Both the position numbers and the translations under genes were made by a program. From Lachnospiraceae bacterium (GTDB lineage Bacteria > Bacillota > Clostridia > Lachnospirales > Lachnospiraceae), in assembly GCA_024403355.1 (NCBI GenBank), contig JAKSRW010000004.1:1-64000 (forward strand): DNA of 64,000 nt, written 5' to 3'. A model generated the notes under the pieces. The model was given only the letters and a program-made list of their open reading frames with translations. It had not been told where the DNA came from and did no database searches. Positions 25,668-32,701 of the stretch are shown in pieces; the stretch's first letter is position 1; every line of letters begins with the position of its first letter.

Positions 25668-26372
25668 ATGCGAAAACTGAATAATGACGGTATGACGCTG
25701 GTAGAGTTAATTGTGTCCTTTGCACTTGTCGGTATATTGCTGGTAGTGGCCGCAGAGCTTATATCAACCTCCACAAATGCCTATTATGAGGCCAGAGGTC
25801 AATCTGACTGCTTTCAGCTGACCAAAACTCTGTTTGCGGAAATACGTGGAAATATTGAAGATGCAGGTCCTTCGGAAATGTATTATGCAGAAACGATTGA
25901 TGGTAAAACACAGCTGAAAAAATGCTATGACGGCGGAAATCCCGTGTATTTTGCGGTATCAAATGACGGACATGCCGCCGAGTTTACAACAGGCGACGGA
26001 GAGCATATAGCTCTGAAGCTTATTGATGGGGATATCGTTGAGTTTCATTATCCACGTTACAAACAGACGACGGCAGGGGATGGTGTAACACCTTTGGTAA
26101 CGAAGCTTTCAGACGCATCGGCTGTTAAATATGACTCTAAATATTTGGGACTGGGATTTAAGGTTGAGGATTTGAAATTCTCTGTATTGACCCCGGATGA
26201 TACGGACAGTACAGGCCCGGGCTGTCCTACGATAAAGGTTGAACTTATAATTAATTGTGACCGCTACGGAATTTTTAAAGACTTAAAGTATATTGAGCTA
26301 TACCGCTTTTATGAAAAGAATCTTTGGTCAACCGTAAAAAATGTTGATGATATTACTGCTTTTTATGAGTGA
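25668..26372 (+). CDS. minor pseudopilin with prepilin-type N-terminus (PilW/GspJ-like position)
   Basis: The 234-residue protein has a prepilin motif DG|MTLVELIVSFALVG and a hydrophobic helix. The large exported domain ends in an aromatic stretch (YIELYRFYEKNLW). Length and position resemble GspJ/PilW minor pilins, but sequence alone does not settle this. AAAGGAGGTG precedes the ATG. It is the fourth pilin-like gene of the operon and precedes the assembly machinery. Confidence 0.8.
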   Translation: MRKLNNDGMTLVELIVSFALVGILLVVAAELISTSTNAYYEARGQSDCFQLTKTLFAEIRGNIEDAGPSEMYYAETIDGKTQLKKCYDGGNPVYFAVSNDGHAAEFTTGDGEHIALKLIDGDIVEFHYPRYKQTTAGDGVTPLVTKLSDASAVKYDSKYLGLGFKVEDLKFSVLTPDDTDSTGPGCPTIKVELIINCDRYGIFKDLKYIELYRFYEKNLWSTVKNVDDITAFYE

Positions 26373-26404
26373 ATTTGATAAGATTAATAAAAGATTAAGC
26401 ATAA

Positions 26405-26447
26405 GCCACTGCTTTTAGACGGTGGTCACAAGCGAAGCGGTTACGAT
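26405..26447. repeat. shortened, diverged relative of the 143-bp repeat
   Basis: GCCACTGC...GACGGTGG (26405-26425) corresponds to the first hairpin of the 143-bp repeat and CACAAGCGAAGCGG (26427-26440) to its right end; the two middle stems are missing. Several point changes show this copy is older than the three identical ones. It lies between the last minor-pilin gene and the ribosome-binding site of pilC. Confidence 0.6.
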
Positions 26448-26476
26448 TTTTGAAAAAGACAGACGGAGGTTTTTTA

Positions 26477-27679
26477 GTGACTACATATAAGTATCTCGCA
26501 TTAAAAGAAGACGGACATAAGGTGTCCGGAAAAATGCAGGCGACAGATGAAACTGACCTTCAGAACAGACTGAAAAAAGAAAATCTTTACCTTGATTCCG
26601 TCAAAATAGTAGGTGCAACAATCAGTGCAAAAAAAATCAGAGCGGACAGGCTTTCGGATTTTGCAAATAACCTGGGAACCTTGATTGGCGCAGGTGTCAC
26701 ACTGGTAAGGGCACTCAGGATTATCTGCGACGACGAAACCATAAGGGACAAGGAAATCAAAATATACAGCGATATTTTAAAGGATGTCCGTGCGGGTATG
26801 AGTCTTTCGGATTCAATGGAAAGTAAAGGAAGCGCCTTCCCGCCTATGATGATCAATATGTTCAGAAGTGCGGAGGCATCCGGTACGCTTGAAGCAACGG
26901 CCAAGCAGATGGGTATTTATTATGATAAGGAGTACCGTCTTTCTAAAAAAATAAAAAGCTCCATGGTATACCCCAAAATCCTTTGTTTTATGATGGTTGT
27001 GGTTCTTTTCATTATCATGGGCTATGTTGTTCCCCAGTTTAAGGATTTGTTTGCTACGATGCCTGAACTGCCGGTTACAACCAGAATCCTTCTGGCAATC
27101 GGTGATTTTGTGGAAAATAAGTGGTATGTTATCATTTTAGCGGCAGTTATAGCATTTATGATTATCAAAATCCTGGCTTCCGTTCCTGCGGTAAAGCATG
27201 CGGCAGACAGGGTAAAAATCAGCATTCCCAAAATCGGCAATCTTTTGAAAATTATATATACGGCCCGATTCGGAAGAACCCTTGCAAGCTTATATAATGC
27301 GGGAATTCCCATTATCCAGTGTCTTGAAATATCAAAGGATACGATCGGAAATAAATATATTGAAAGTCAGTTTCCCGAAGCTATAAAGAATGTGCAGGCA
27401 GGTGTAAGTCTGAGTGAGGCACTCAGTAAAATAGACGGTTTCACCAAAAAGATGATTTCTTCGATTGTCGTAGGTGAGGAGACCGGTACACTGGATGATA
27501 TGCTGAATACAACGGCCGACAGAATGGAATATGAGTCAGAGCAGGCAACACAGGGACTTGTAACCATGCTTGAGCCTGCAATTATAGTTCTGCTTGCGGT
27601 AATGGTCGGATTCATCATTATATCGATTATTCAGCCGATTTACGGTTCATATCAGTCAATTGCATCAATGACAAAATAG
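26477..27679 (+). CDS. pilC: type IV pilus / type II secretion inner-membrane platform protein PilC/GspF
   Basis: The 400-residue protein shows the duplicated GspF/PilC domain. The first half (about 45-165) contains FANNLGTLIGAGVTLVRAL and the second (about 250-375) TARFGRTLASLYNAGIPII. Each is followed by a membrane segment (about 150-172, 205-225, 365-390). The N-terminal TYKYLALKEDGHKVSGKMQA segment is the usual pilus-adaptor part. It couples the PilB ATPase to fibre assembly in the membrane. I place the start at GTG 26477, seven bases after ACGGAGG; an upstream in-frame TTG would run into the repeat relic. Confidence 0.93.
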   Translation: MTTYKYLALKEDGHKVSGKMQATDETDLQNRLKKENLYLDSVKIVGATISAKKIRADRLSDFANNLGTLIGAGVTLVRALRIICDDETIRDKEIKIYSDILKDVRAGMSLSDSMESKGSAFPPMMINMFRSAEASGTLEATAKQMGIYYDKEYRLSKKIKSSMVYPKILCFMMVVVLFIIMGYVVPQFKDLFATMPELPVTTRILLAIGDFVENKWYVIILAAVIAFMIIKILASVPAVKHAADRVKISIPKIGNLLKIIYTARFGRTLASLYNAGIPIIQCLEISKDTIGNKYIESQFPEAIKNVQAGVSLSEALSKIDGFTKKMISSIVVGEETGTLDDMLNTTADRMEYESEQATQGLVTMLEPAIIVLLAVMVGFIIISIIQPIYGSYQSIASMTK

Positions 27680-27716
27680 TGGTTGTTTATTAAATTAAAA
27701 CAGGATGGTGCTATCT

Positions 27717-29195
27717 ATGAGTACAGTAATATATTTATCAAACCAGCAGATAGAAATAATTGAAGGTACACGGGGAAAGACCGTGACCATTTCCAGACAT
27801 CTGTCATTGAAGGCTCCGGAAGGAACAATCATCAACGGAATGGTAATGGATGCTGAGCTTTTTTCCGGATTTATCGCTGATGTCTGGAAGGAGAATAAGC
27901 TTTCCTCAAAGGATGTAATTCTTCTTGTAAACAGTACAAAGTTTGTGGGTCAGCTTTTTGAAATACCCAGGATGTCAGATGAGAAAACCCTGAATTACGT
28001 TAAGAGAGGCTTTTCAAATATTGATAAATCAGAGGATAAAATCTACGGATATATCAGGTTTAACAGCTCTAAGAAGAATATGCAGCGTTTATATGCGGAA
28101 AGTGTTTCACCCGAATATCTTAAGAACTATATTGATTTATTCGAAAATGCGGGAATTAAGCTTAAATCCATTCGTTCTGCGGAAAGCAGTCTCATGAATC
28201 TGGCAACCAATACCCTGCTGAAGTATTATAACAGCTTCATACTCCTGATTGCGGACGGCATGGCTCTTGGTACAATGCTTTTTACGGATAAAGAGTATCA
28301 TTATTATAATTCGGTAAGATGCTTTCACGAACAGGGCACCAACGAATATGCACAGGACCTTATCCGTTCAGTAAGTCAGATCAGACAGTTTATGCAGGCG
28401 AATCAGCTGGAAACCGATATTGAGGCTATATTCCTGGCCGGAATGAAGGAAAGCGACCTTGATGTATATTGCAGGAATATGACGGCATTCGGATTAAGTA
28501 AGAAGCCTGAAATGTTCTATGATGCAAAGTCAATAAAGGGTGACCACGCAAAAAATGTTCAGAAATATCTTTGGCCGACAAGTGCTCTTTTTGATGGCGG
28601 AAAATGCAGTGATTTCTTAAGGCTTTACAGGGGAAAGGGTAAAAACGAAAAGTCTGCAAAGAGCCTGACATCTAAAAAATATCTTATATCCATAGCCGCA
28701 ACGGTTCTGATAATGGCTGTAGGCTTTGGACTGAGCCTGCTTTGGGTGAAGCTTAAGGAAAATGAACTGAAGACTATTGATGATTATAATAATTCCGCTT
28801 CTGTTATGATGCAGGCGGCAAGCTATGATATGCTGACCGAAAGAAACAGCTTTTTGGCAAGTCAGTACCTTTCGATAGCAGATATTAATGAAAACCTTGA
28901 TACCTATCCCTGGGCTACAACAGAGGTTATTTCATATATCAGAAAGCTTGCAGAGGGCTACGCTGAGATTTCAATTACGAGCTGCAATGCGGACAACGGA
29001 ACTACAAATCTTACCGTAATGGCCGAGAATCCGCAGAAAATCAGTGATTTTGCGGCAATTCTTTCGAATCAGCCTCTCTTTTATGACGTGACCTATTCGG
29101 GCTACAGTCTTACTGCAAACGGCATGTACAGTGTAGATATCAGCTGCATCCTCTCGGAGGCGGCAGGAAGGAATGGTGAGGGTAATGAAAATTGA
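27717..29195 (+). CDS. PilM-PilN fusion protein of the pilus assembly complex
   Basis: Residues about 1-300 resemble PilM, the cytoplasmic actin-like protein of type IV pili (STVIYLSNQQIEIIEG, VNSTKFVGQLFEIPRM, IFLAGMKESDLD). A single membrane segment follows at about 321-343, then a periplasm-side coil and a small alpha/beta domain, which is the layout of PilN. In most pili PilM and PilN are separate and bind through the PilN N-terminus; here they are one chain of 492 residues. The next gene encodes PilO, giving the full alignment complex. ATG 27717 has better spacing to AGGATGG than the in-frame ATG at 27705. It overlaps the next gene by 11 nt. Confidence 0.8.
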   Translation: MSTVIYLSNQQIEIIEGTRGKTVTISRHLSLKAPEGTIINGMVMDAELFSGFIADVWKENKLSSKDVILLVNSTKFVGQLFEIPRMSDEKTLNYVKRGFSNIDKSEDKIYGYIRFNSSKKNMQRLYAESVSPEYLKNYIDLFENAGIKLKSIRSAESSLMNLATNTLLKYYNSFILLIADGMALGTMLFTDKEYHYYNSVRCFHEQGTNEYAQDLIRSVSQIRQFMQANQLETDIEAIFLAGMKESDLDVYCRNMTAFGLSKKPEMFYDAKSIKGDHAKNVQKYLWPTSALFDGGKCSDFLRLYRGKGKNEKSAKSLTSKKYLISIAATVLIMAVGFGLSLLWVKLKENELKTIDDYNNSASVMMQAASYDMLTERNSFLASQYLSIADINENLDTYPWATTEVISYIRKLAEGYAEISITSCNADNGTTNLTVMAENPQKISDFAAILSNQPLFYDVTYSGYSLTANGMYSVDISCILSEAAGRNGEGNEN

Positions 29196-29904
29196 GATAA
29201 CCGAAAGAGATAAACGACTGCTGACCATTCTGGCAATATTTGTAATTGTTGTATGTGTGGGCTGGTGGGGAATAAGGCCTCAGATAAATCGTGCGAATGA
29301 AATTGGTGATGAGATAGAAGAGGCAGAAAAGCTTCAGTCCGTAAATGAGGCAAAGGTATCACAGCTTATGTTTGTGGAGGGCGCAAACCAGAAGCTTGAG
29401 CAGCTGATTATTGATGCAAGAGAAAATTATTACCCGATGATGACAAGTGATGAAATCGGTAATTACATAACAAATATGGTTATTGACGATTACGGGCTTG
29501 ATGTTTACAGCCTTAATATCGGACCGGTGGAGCTTGCGGGACTTGCTGAATACCGTTATTCGGAAAAGCATACGACCGGTAAAAGTGAAGCGCTGAACAA
29601 TGCACTTGAGGCTGCGGCTCCGAAGATTGACGAAAGCGGTATGCTTGTATTTAACGAGGCTGTAGAGAAGAATCACCAGGTTACGGGTATTTACTCTGTT
29701 GGGCTGACCATGAGACTGAACGGTGACGGTGATAAAATAAGCAGACTTCTTGATAATCTGGCGCTTAACAAAAAGAAAATGAGACTTGTAGATTATTCGG
29801 TTGACGTTGAAATAACACCCGTAACCTATGAGGACGGTACGGTAGGTGAAATAAGCACAGAGGCACTTATGGTTTCACTTGAAATATATATGACAGAAGT
29901 ATGA
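29185..29904 (+). CDS. PilO-like pilus assembly protein
   Basis: The 239-residue protein has a short cytoplasmic N-terminus, one membrane segment (about 13-30, LLTILAIFVIVVCVGWW), a heptad-rich coiled coil (about 40-75) and a C-terminal ferredoxin-like domain. This is the PilO/GspM pattern. Its start at 29185 lies inside the end of the PilM-PilN gene, so the partners are translationally coupled. It would heterodimerise with the PilN part of that protein. Confidence 0.8.
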   Translation: MKIEITERDKRLLTILAIFVIVVCVGWWGIRPQINRANEIGDEIEEAEKLQSVNEAKVSQLMFVEGANQKLEQLIIDARENYYPMMTSDEIGNYITNMVIDDYGLDVYSLNIGPVELAGLAEYRYSEKHTTGKSEALNNALEAAAPKIDESGMLVFNEAVEKNHQVTGIYSVGLTMRLNGDGDKISRLLDNLALNKKKMRLVDYSVDVEITPVTYEDGTVGEISTEALMVSLEIYMTEV

Positions 29905-29920
29905 AGCAGGAGGAACGCTA

Positions 29921-31603
29921 ATGGATTCCAAACAGTTTTATAATATACGAATTGGTGATTTACTTTTGGAACGAGGCTATGCAACCGATGAGCAGATAGC
30001 GCAGGCGGTAGCCTATCAGAAGGAGAATAAGGGTGTGCGTATGGGTGATGCCCTTATAAGGCTTGGCTTCATTACTGAACTTCAGATGCTGCAGGCGCTG
30101 GCGGACAAGATGGGCTACAGGCTTGTAAATGTGTCTGAGCTGAATGTTGATATTAATGCGGTAGAGAAAATACCCAAGAATCTTGCGGAAAATTACTGTA
30201 TGCTGGGCTATGCGTCAGACGGAATGACATATTCCCTGCTCGTTAATGATCCCATGAATTTCTACGGTATAGAGGATATCAGACAGATTGTCGGTATGGA
30301 GCTTGAGATTGCGCTTTGTGAAAAATCCTCACTGGAAAGTGCGATTTCATACTATTATTCGGAGGTGTCCGCAAAGGAGGCTGCCAGTAGGGCGGCGGTT
30401 AATTCAAATTATCAGGAGGTTGTGGAGCTTGACCTTCAGAATACCGATGATGATACACCTATTATCAATCTTTTTAACAGCCTGATTATCCGTGCATACA
30501 ATTCAAATGTTTCGGATATCCATATTGAGCCCTATGAGCATGAGACCCATGTACGAATGCGTATGGATGGTGTAATTATGGATTTCATGGTGCTTCAGAA
30601 AAGTATTCATAACTCCCTGATTGCACGAATTAAGATTCTGAGTGATCTTGATATTGCCGAGCGAAGAATACCTCAGGACGGTCATTTCAGAACCAATATT
30701 GAAGGTCAGAATCTGAATGTGCGTGTATCTGTTATTCCAACCGTATTTGGTGAGAAGGCGGTGCTTCGACTTCTCGCAAGTGCATCGACCATAGATTATT
30801 CCGCAAGCTTTGGTATGAATCAGCAGAATTATGAGCTGGTCAGCAATATGCTTCGTTCACCAAACGGAATCATCTATGTAACAGGACCTACCGGTTCAGG
30901 TAAATCCACTACGCTTTACATGATTCTGGCGGAGCTTTCTAAAAGAAGCGTTAATATTTGTACGATTGAGGACCCTGTTGAGAAAAATTTACCGAAGCTG
31001 AATCAGATGCAGGTAAATAATCAGGCAGGTCTGACCTTTGAGATAGGTTTAAGAGCCCTGCTTCGTCAGGACCCTGATATCATCATGGTAGGTGAGACAA
31101 GAGATAAGGAAACGGCTTCTATATCCGTCAGAGCCGCCATTACAGGTCATCTGGTACTTTCAACCCTGCATACAAATGATGCCGCATCATCGGTTATCAG
31201 ACTTGTGGATATGGGTGTGGAATCCTATATGATTGCAGGGTCTCTTGTTGGAGTAATTGCCCAGCGTCTCGTCAGAAAGGTGTGTCCCGCATGTGCCGAA
31301 TGGGGTGAAATGACCGATGAGGAGGAAATTCTCGTCGGAAGACGTCTGCCTCGTGTAATGCATGTAAAGGGCTGTCCTAAATGCAGCAACACGGGCTACC
31401 GCGGACGTATTGCAATTCATGAGGTACTGCCTATCAATAAGCAGATCAGGGAAATGGTAACAGGCGGTGCAACTACCGAACAGCTCAAGGACTATGCGGT
31501 GGAGGTTCTCGGTATGAGAACGCTGAAGCAGGAGGCGATAAGCCTTGTTGAGCAGGGAATTACCACGGTAGAGGAGCTTTCAAGAGTTTCATATTATGAG
31601 TAA
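29921..31603 (+). CDS. pilB: pilus assembly ATPase PilB/GspE
   Basis: The 560-residue hexameric ATPase powers fibre polymerisation. The N-terminal part (about 6-100) reads as an MshEN domain (RIGDLLLERGYATDEQIAQA then RMGDALIRLGFITELQMLQA), a fold that in several pilus ATPases binds cyclic di-GMP. The catalytic core has Walker A GPTGSGKST (322-330), an Asp box TIEDPVE, Walker B IIMVGETRD and the His box TGHLVLSTLHTNDA. The tetracysteine zinc site CPAC...CPKC is intact. Length is normal. GCAGGAGGAACG precedes the ATG. No PilT retraction ATPase is present in the window. Confidence 0.95.
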   Translation: MDSKQFYNIRIGDLLLERGYATDEQIAQAVAYQKENKGVRMGDALIRLGFITELQMLQALADKMGYRLVNVSELNVDINAVEKIPKNLAENYCMLGYASDGMTYSLLVNDPMNFYGIEDIRQIVGMELEIALCEKSSLESAISYYYSEVSAKEAASRAAVNSNYQEVVELDLQNTDDDTPIINLFNSLIIRAYNSNVSDIHIEPYEHETHVRMRMDGVIMDFMVLQKSIHNSLIARIKILSDLDIAERRIPQDGHFRTNIEGQNLNVRVSVIPTVFGEKAVLRLLASASTIDYSASFGMNQQNYELVSNMLRSPNGIIYVTGPTGSGKSTTLYMILAELSKRSVNICTIEDPVEKNLPKLNQMQVNNQAGLTFEIGLRALLRQDPDIIMVGETRDKETASISVRAAITGHLVLSTLHTNDAASSVIRLVDMGVESYMIAGSLVGVIAQRLVRKVCPACAEWGEMTDEEEILVGRRLPRVMHVKGCPKCSNTGYRGRIAIHEVLPINKQIREMVTGGATTEQLKDYAVEVLGMRTLKQEAISLVEQGITTVEELSRVSYYE

Positions 31604-31622
31604 AAAAAATTTGAAAAATATA

Positions 31623-31649
31623 TAAAGTTTTTATAAATTATGACGATAT
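31623..31649 (+). promoter_or_regulatory. sigma-28 (SigD/FliA) promoter of the major pilin gene
   Basis: TAAAGTTT (31623-31630) is a perfect sigma-28 -35 element; after exactly 11 bases comes GACGATAT (31642-31649), one base off the Bacillus form of the -10, GCCGATAT. Spacing and sequence together are unlikely by chance in so short a gap. The transcript would start near 31656 and lead into AAGGAGGGT ahead of the pilin gene. This gives the pilin its own transcript in addition to read-through from pilB. Confidence 0.7.
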
Positions 31650-31719
31650 ATAGTATGTAAGACAAAAACAATACAATATTTGCCTTGAAAAAATATTTCC
31701 ATATAAGGAGGGTAACAAA

Positions 31720-32214
31720 ATGAAGAAGTTTATTGGAAAGTTTAAGAAGGATGACAAGGGCTTTACTCTTGTAGAAATGATTGTAGTACTTGTAATTCTT
31801 GCAATTCTTGCTGCAATTCTGGTTCCCGCACTTTTAGGTTACATTGATGAAGCAAAAGAAAAGAAGTATGTTCTTCACGGAAAGAGTGCGTTTACCGCAG
31901 CTCAGTCTGTTGCAAGTGAGATGTATGCAAATGATGTTGCTCCTACTACTTTAACTGGTAATGATGAGAATTCAAAGAAGATTGCAAAGATTGCAGACCT
32001 TGCATCATTTGCGAACTGTACTTCAGCTAAGGTAGGTTTTGCTGAGACATATAATGCCAGCGAGACAGATACTGTAAAGAAGCATAATATGTACACCGTA
32101 AGCTACGTTGAATATGTGGAGGACGGAGTCACAATTTATTATACAAACGGTGAGTGGACTACAGTAGCTCCTTCTACAACACCTACCTCTTATACAGTAT
32201 ATACCAAGAGCTGA
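31720..32214 (+). CDS. major pilin (PilA/GspG-like)
   Basis: The 164-residue protein has a short Lys/Asp-rich leader, the prepilin site KG|FTLVEMIVVLVILAILAAI with Glu at +5, and an amphipathic helix continuing into IDEAKEKKYVLHGK, as in type IVa pilins and major pseudopilins. The globular part is small and Thr-rich at the end, without the cysteine pair of type IVa pilins. Its own sigma-28-like promoter, strong ribosome-binding site and dedicated terminator fit the abundance expected of a major fibre subunit. Confidence 0.9.
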   Translation: MKKFIGKFKKDDKGFTLVEMIVVLVILAILAAILVPALLGYIDEAKEKKYVLHGKSAFTAAQSVASEMYANDVAPTTLTGNDENSKKIAKIADLASFANCTSAKVGFAETYNASETDTVKKHNMYTVSYVEYVEDGVTIYYTNGEWTTVAPSTTPTSYTVYTKS

Positions 32215-32246
32215 TAAAGCGAAGCTAAATTAATAAATAATGAACT

Positions 32247-32283
32247 ATCCGGTACAGGAAGATTTCCTGTGCCGGATTTTTTA
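32247..32283 (+). terminator. intrinsic terminator after the major pilin gene
   Basis: ATCCGGTACAGGAA (32247-32260) pairs with TTCCTGTGCCGGAT (32264-32277) with one G-T pair and a three-base loop, followed by a T-run. It ends the pilus cluster. Confidence 0.92.
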
Positions 32284-32346
32284 TGGCTATAGTAATTTAC
32301 TATTCCTGATTTATACAATAAAAGCCATATATATAGTATTTTTTGT

Positions 32347-32374
32347 TTGCATTAACACAAAAAAATGATATACT
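32347..32374 (+). promoter_or_regulatory. promoter of the four-gene solenoid/Hsp70-like operon
   Basis: TTGCAT (32347-32352) and TATACT (32369-32374) are spaced by 16 bp. Transcription would start near 32381, giving a leader of about 320 nt that includes a long-range stem AAATCG/CGATTT (32408-32413 with 32444-32449), the 143-bp repeat and the RNA-like repeat ending at the first start codon. Confidence 0.65.
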
Positions 32375-32467
32375 AAAATAAGAGTATAATTGCAATAAGG
32401 TGGGTCGAAATCGGCTGTGCAGCATAGTTAAGCATTAGCCAATCGATTTGCTCTGGCATGAGGTTGA

Positions 32468-32699
32468 AGTTTGAAAATATATAAAATAGAAAGATAACCC
32501 ACTGCCTTTAGGCGGTGGGTGAAGCTTTCGCGAGGTGCGGGGTTCAAGCCCCGTACCTCGTAAGCTGCGGTAGCAGCGATTTTATAACGAGTGACAAGCG
32601 AAGCGGTCACGAGTTTGACTTTCAAACTACGAGACTGGTGCAGAAATCGCGCCAATCCGCTCCATGAGCAACTCATTTTATTCGTTGCATTAGGAGAAA
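32468..32699 (+). other. structured RNA-like repeat copy 2, split by the 143-bp element, with SD-sequestering hairpin
   Basis: H1 is split: AGTTTGAAA (32468-32476) lies immediately before the 143-bp element and TTTCAAACT (32620-32628) immediately after it, so removing the element restores a perfect 18-bp palindrome. H2 pairs GACTGGTGC (32633-32641) with GCGCCAATC (32649-32657), different bases from copy 1 but the same stem and 7-nt loop. H3 pairs CTCC (32660-32663) with GGAG (32693-32696) and GCAAC with GTTGC. That GGAG is the Shine-Dalgarno sequence of the gene starting at 32702. A competing hairpin ATGAG-CAA-CTCAT (32664-32676) would release it. This is the architecture of a translational switch or an RNA thermometer; the signal is unknown. 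Confidence 0.6.
32477..32619. repeat. 143-bp hairpin-rich repeat, copy C, inserted in a palindrome
   Basis: This copy is identical to those at 18926 and 22423. It interrupts another repeated element exactly at the centre of its first palindrome (AGTTTGAAA^TTTCAAACT), without a visible target duplication, which defines its ends to the base. Insertion into palindromes without duplication is typical of single-strand (IS200/IS605-like) mobility. Confidence 0.85.
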
Positions 32700-32701
32700 A
32701 G

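Noticed and set aside
31620..31719. Transcription of the major pilin only from read-through
   Set aside because: The gap has a near-perfect sigma-28 promoter, so an independent start is more likely, although read-through cannot be excluded.
32305..32331. Third sigma-28-like site (GCCATATA) before the solenoid operon
   Set aside because: No TAAAGTTT-like -35 lies at the 11-base spacing, and a good sigma-A promoter is present at 32347.
32591..32701. Longer N-terminus of the 1182-residue protein
   Set aside because: It would be encoded by the 143-bp repeat and the hairpin leader; the AGGAG-ATG pair at 32702 is a much better start.
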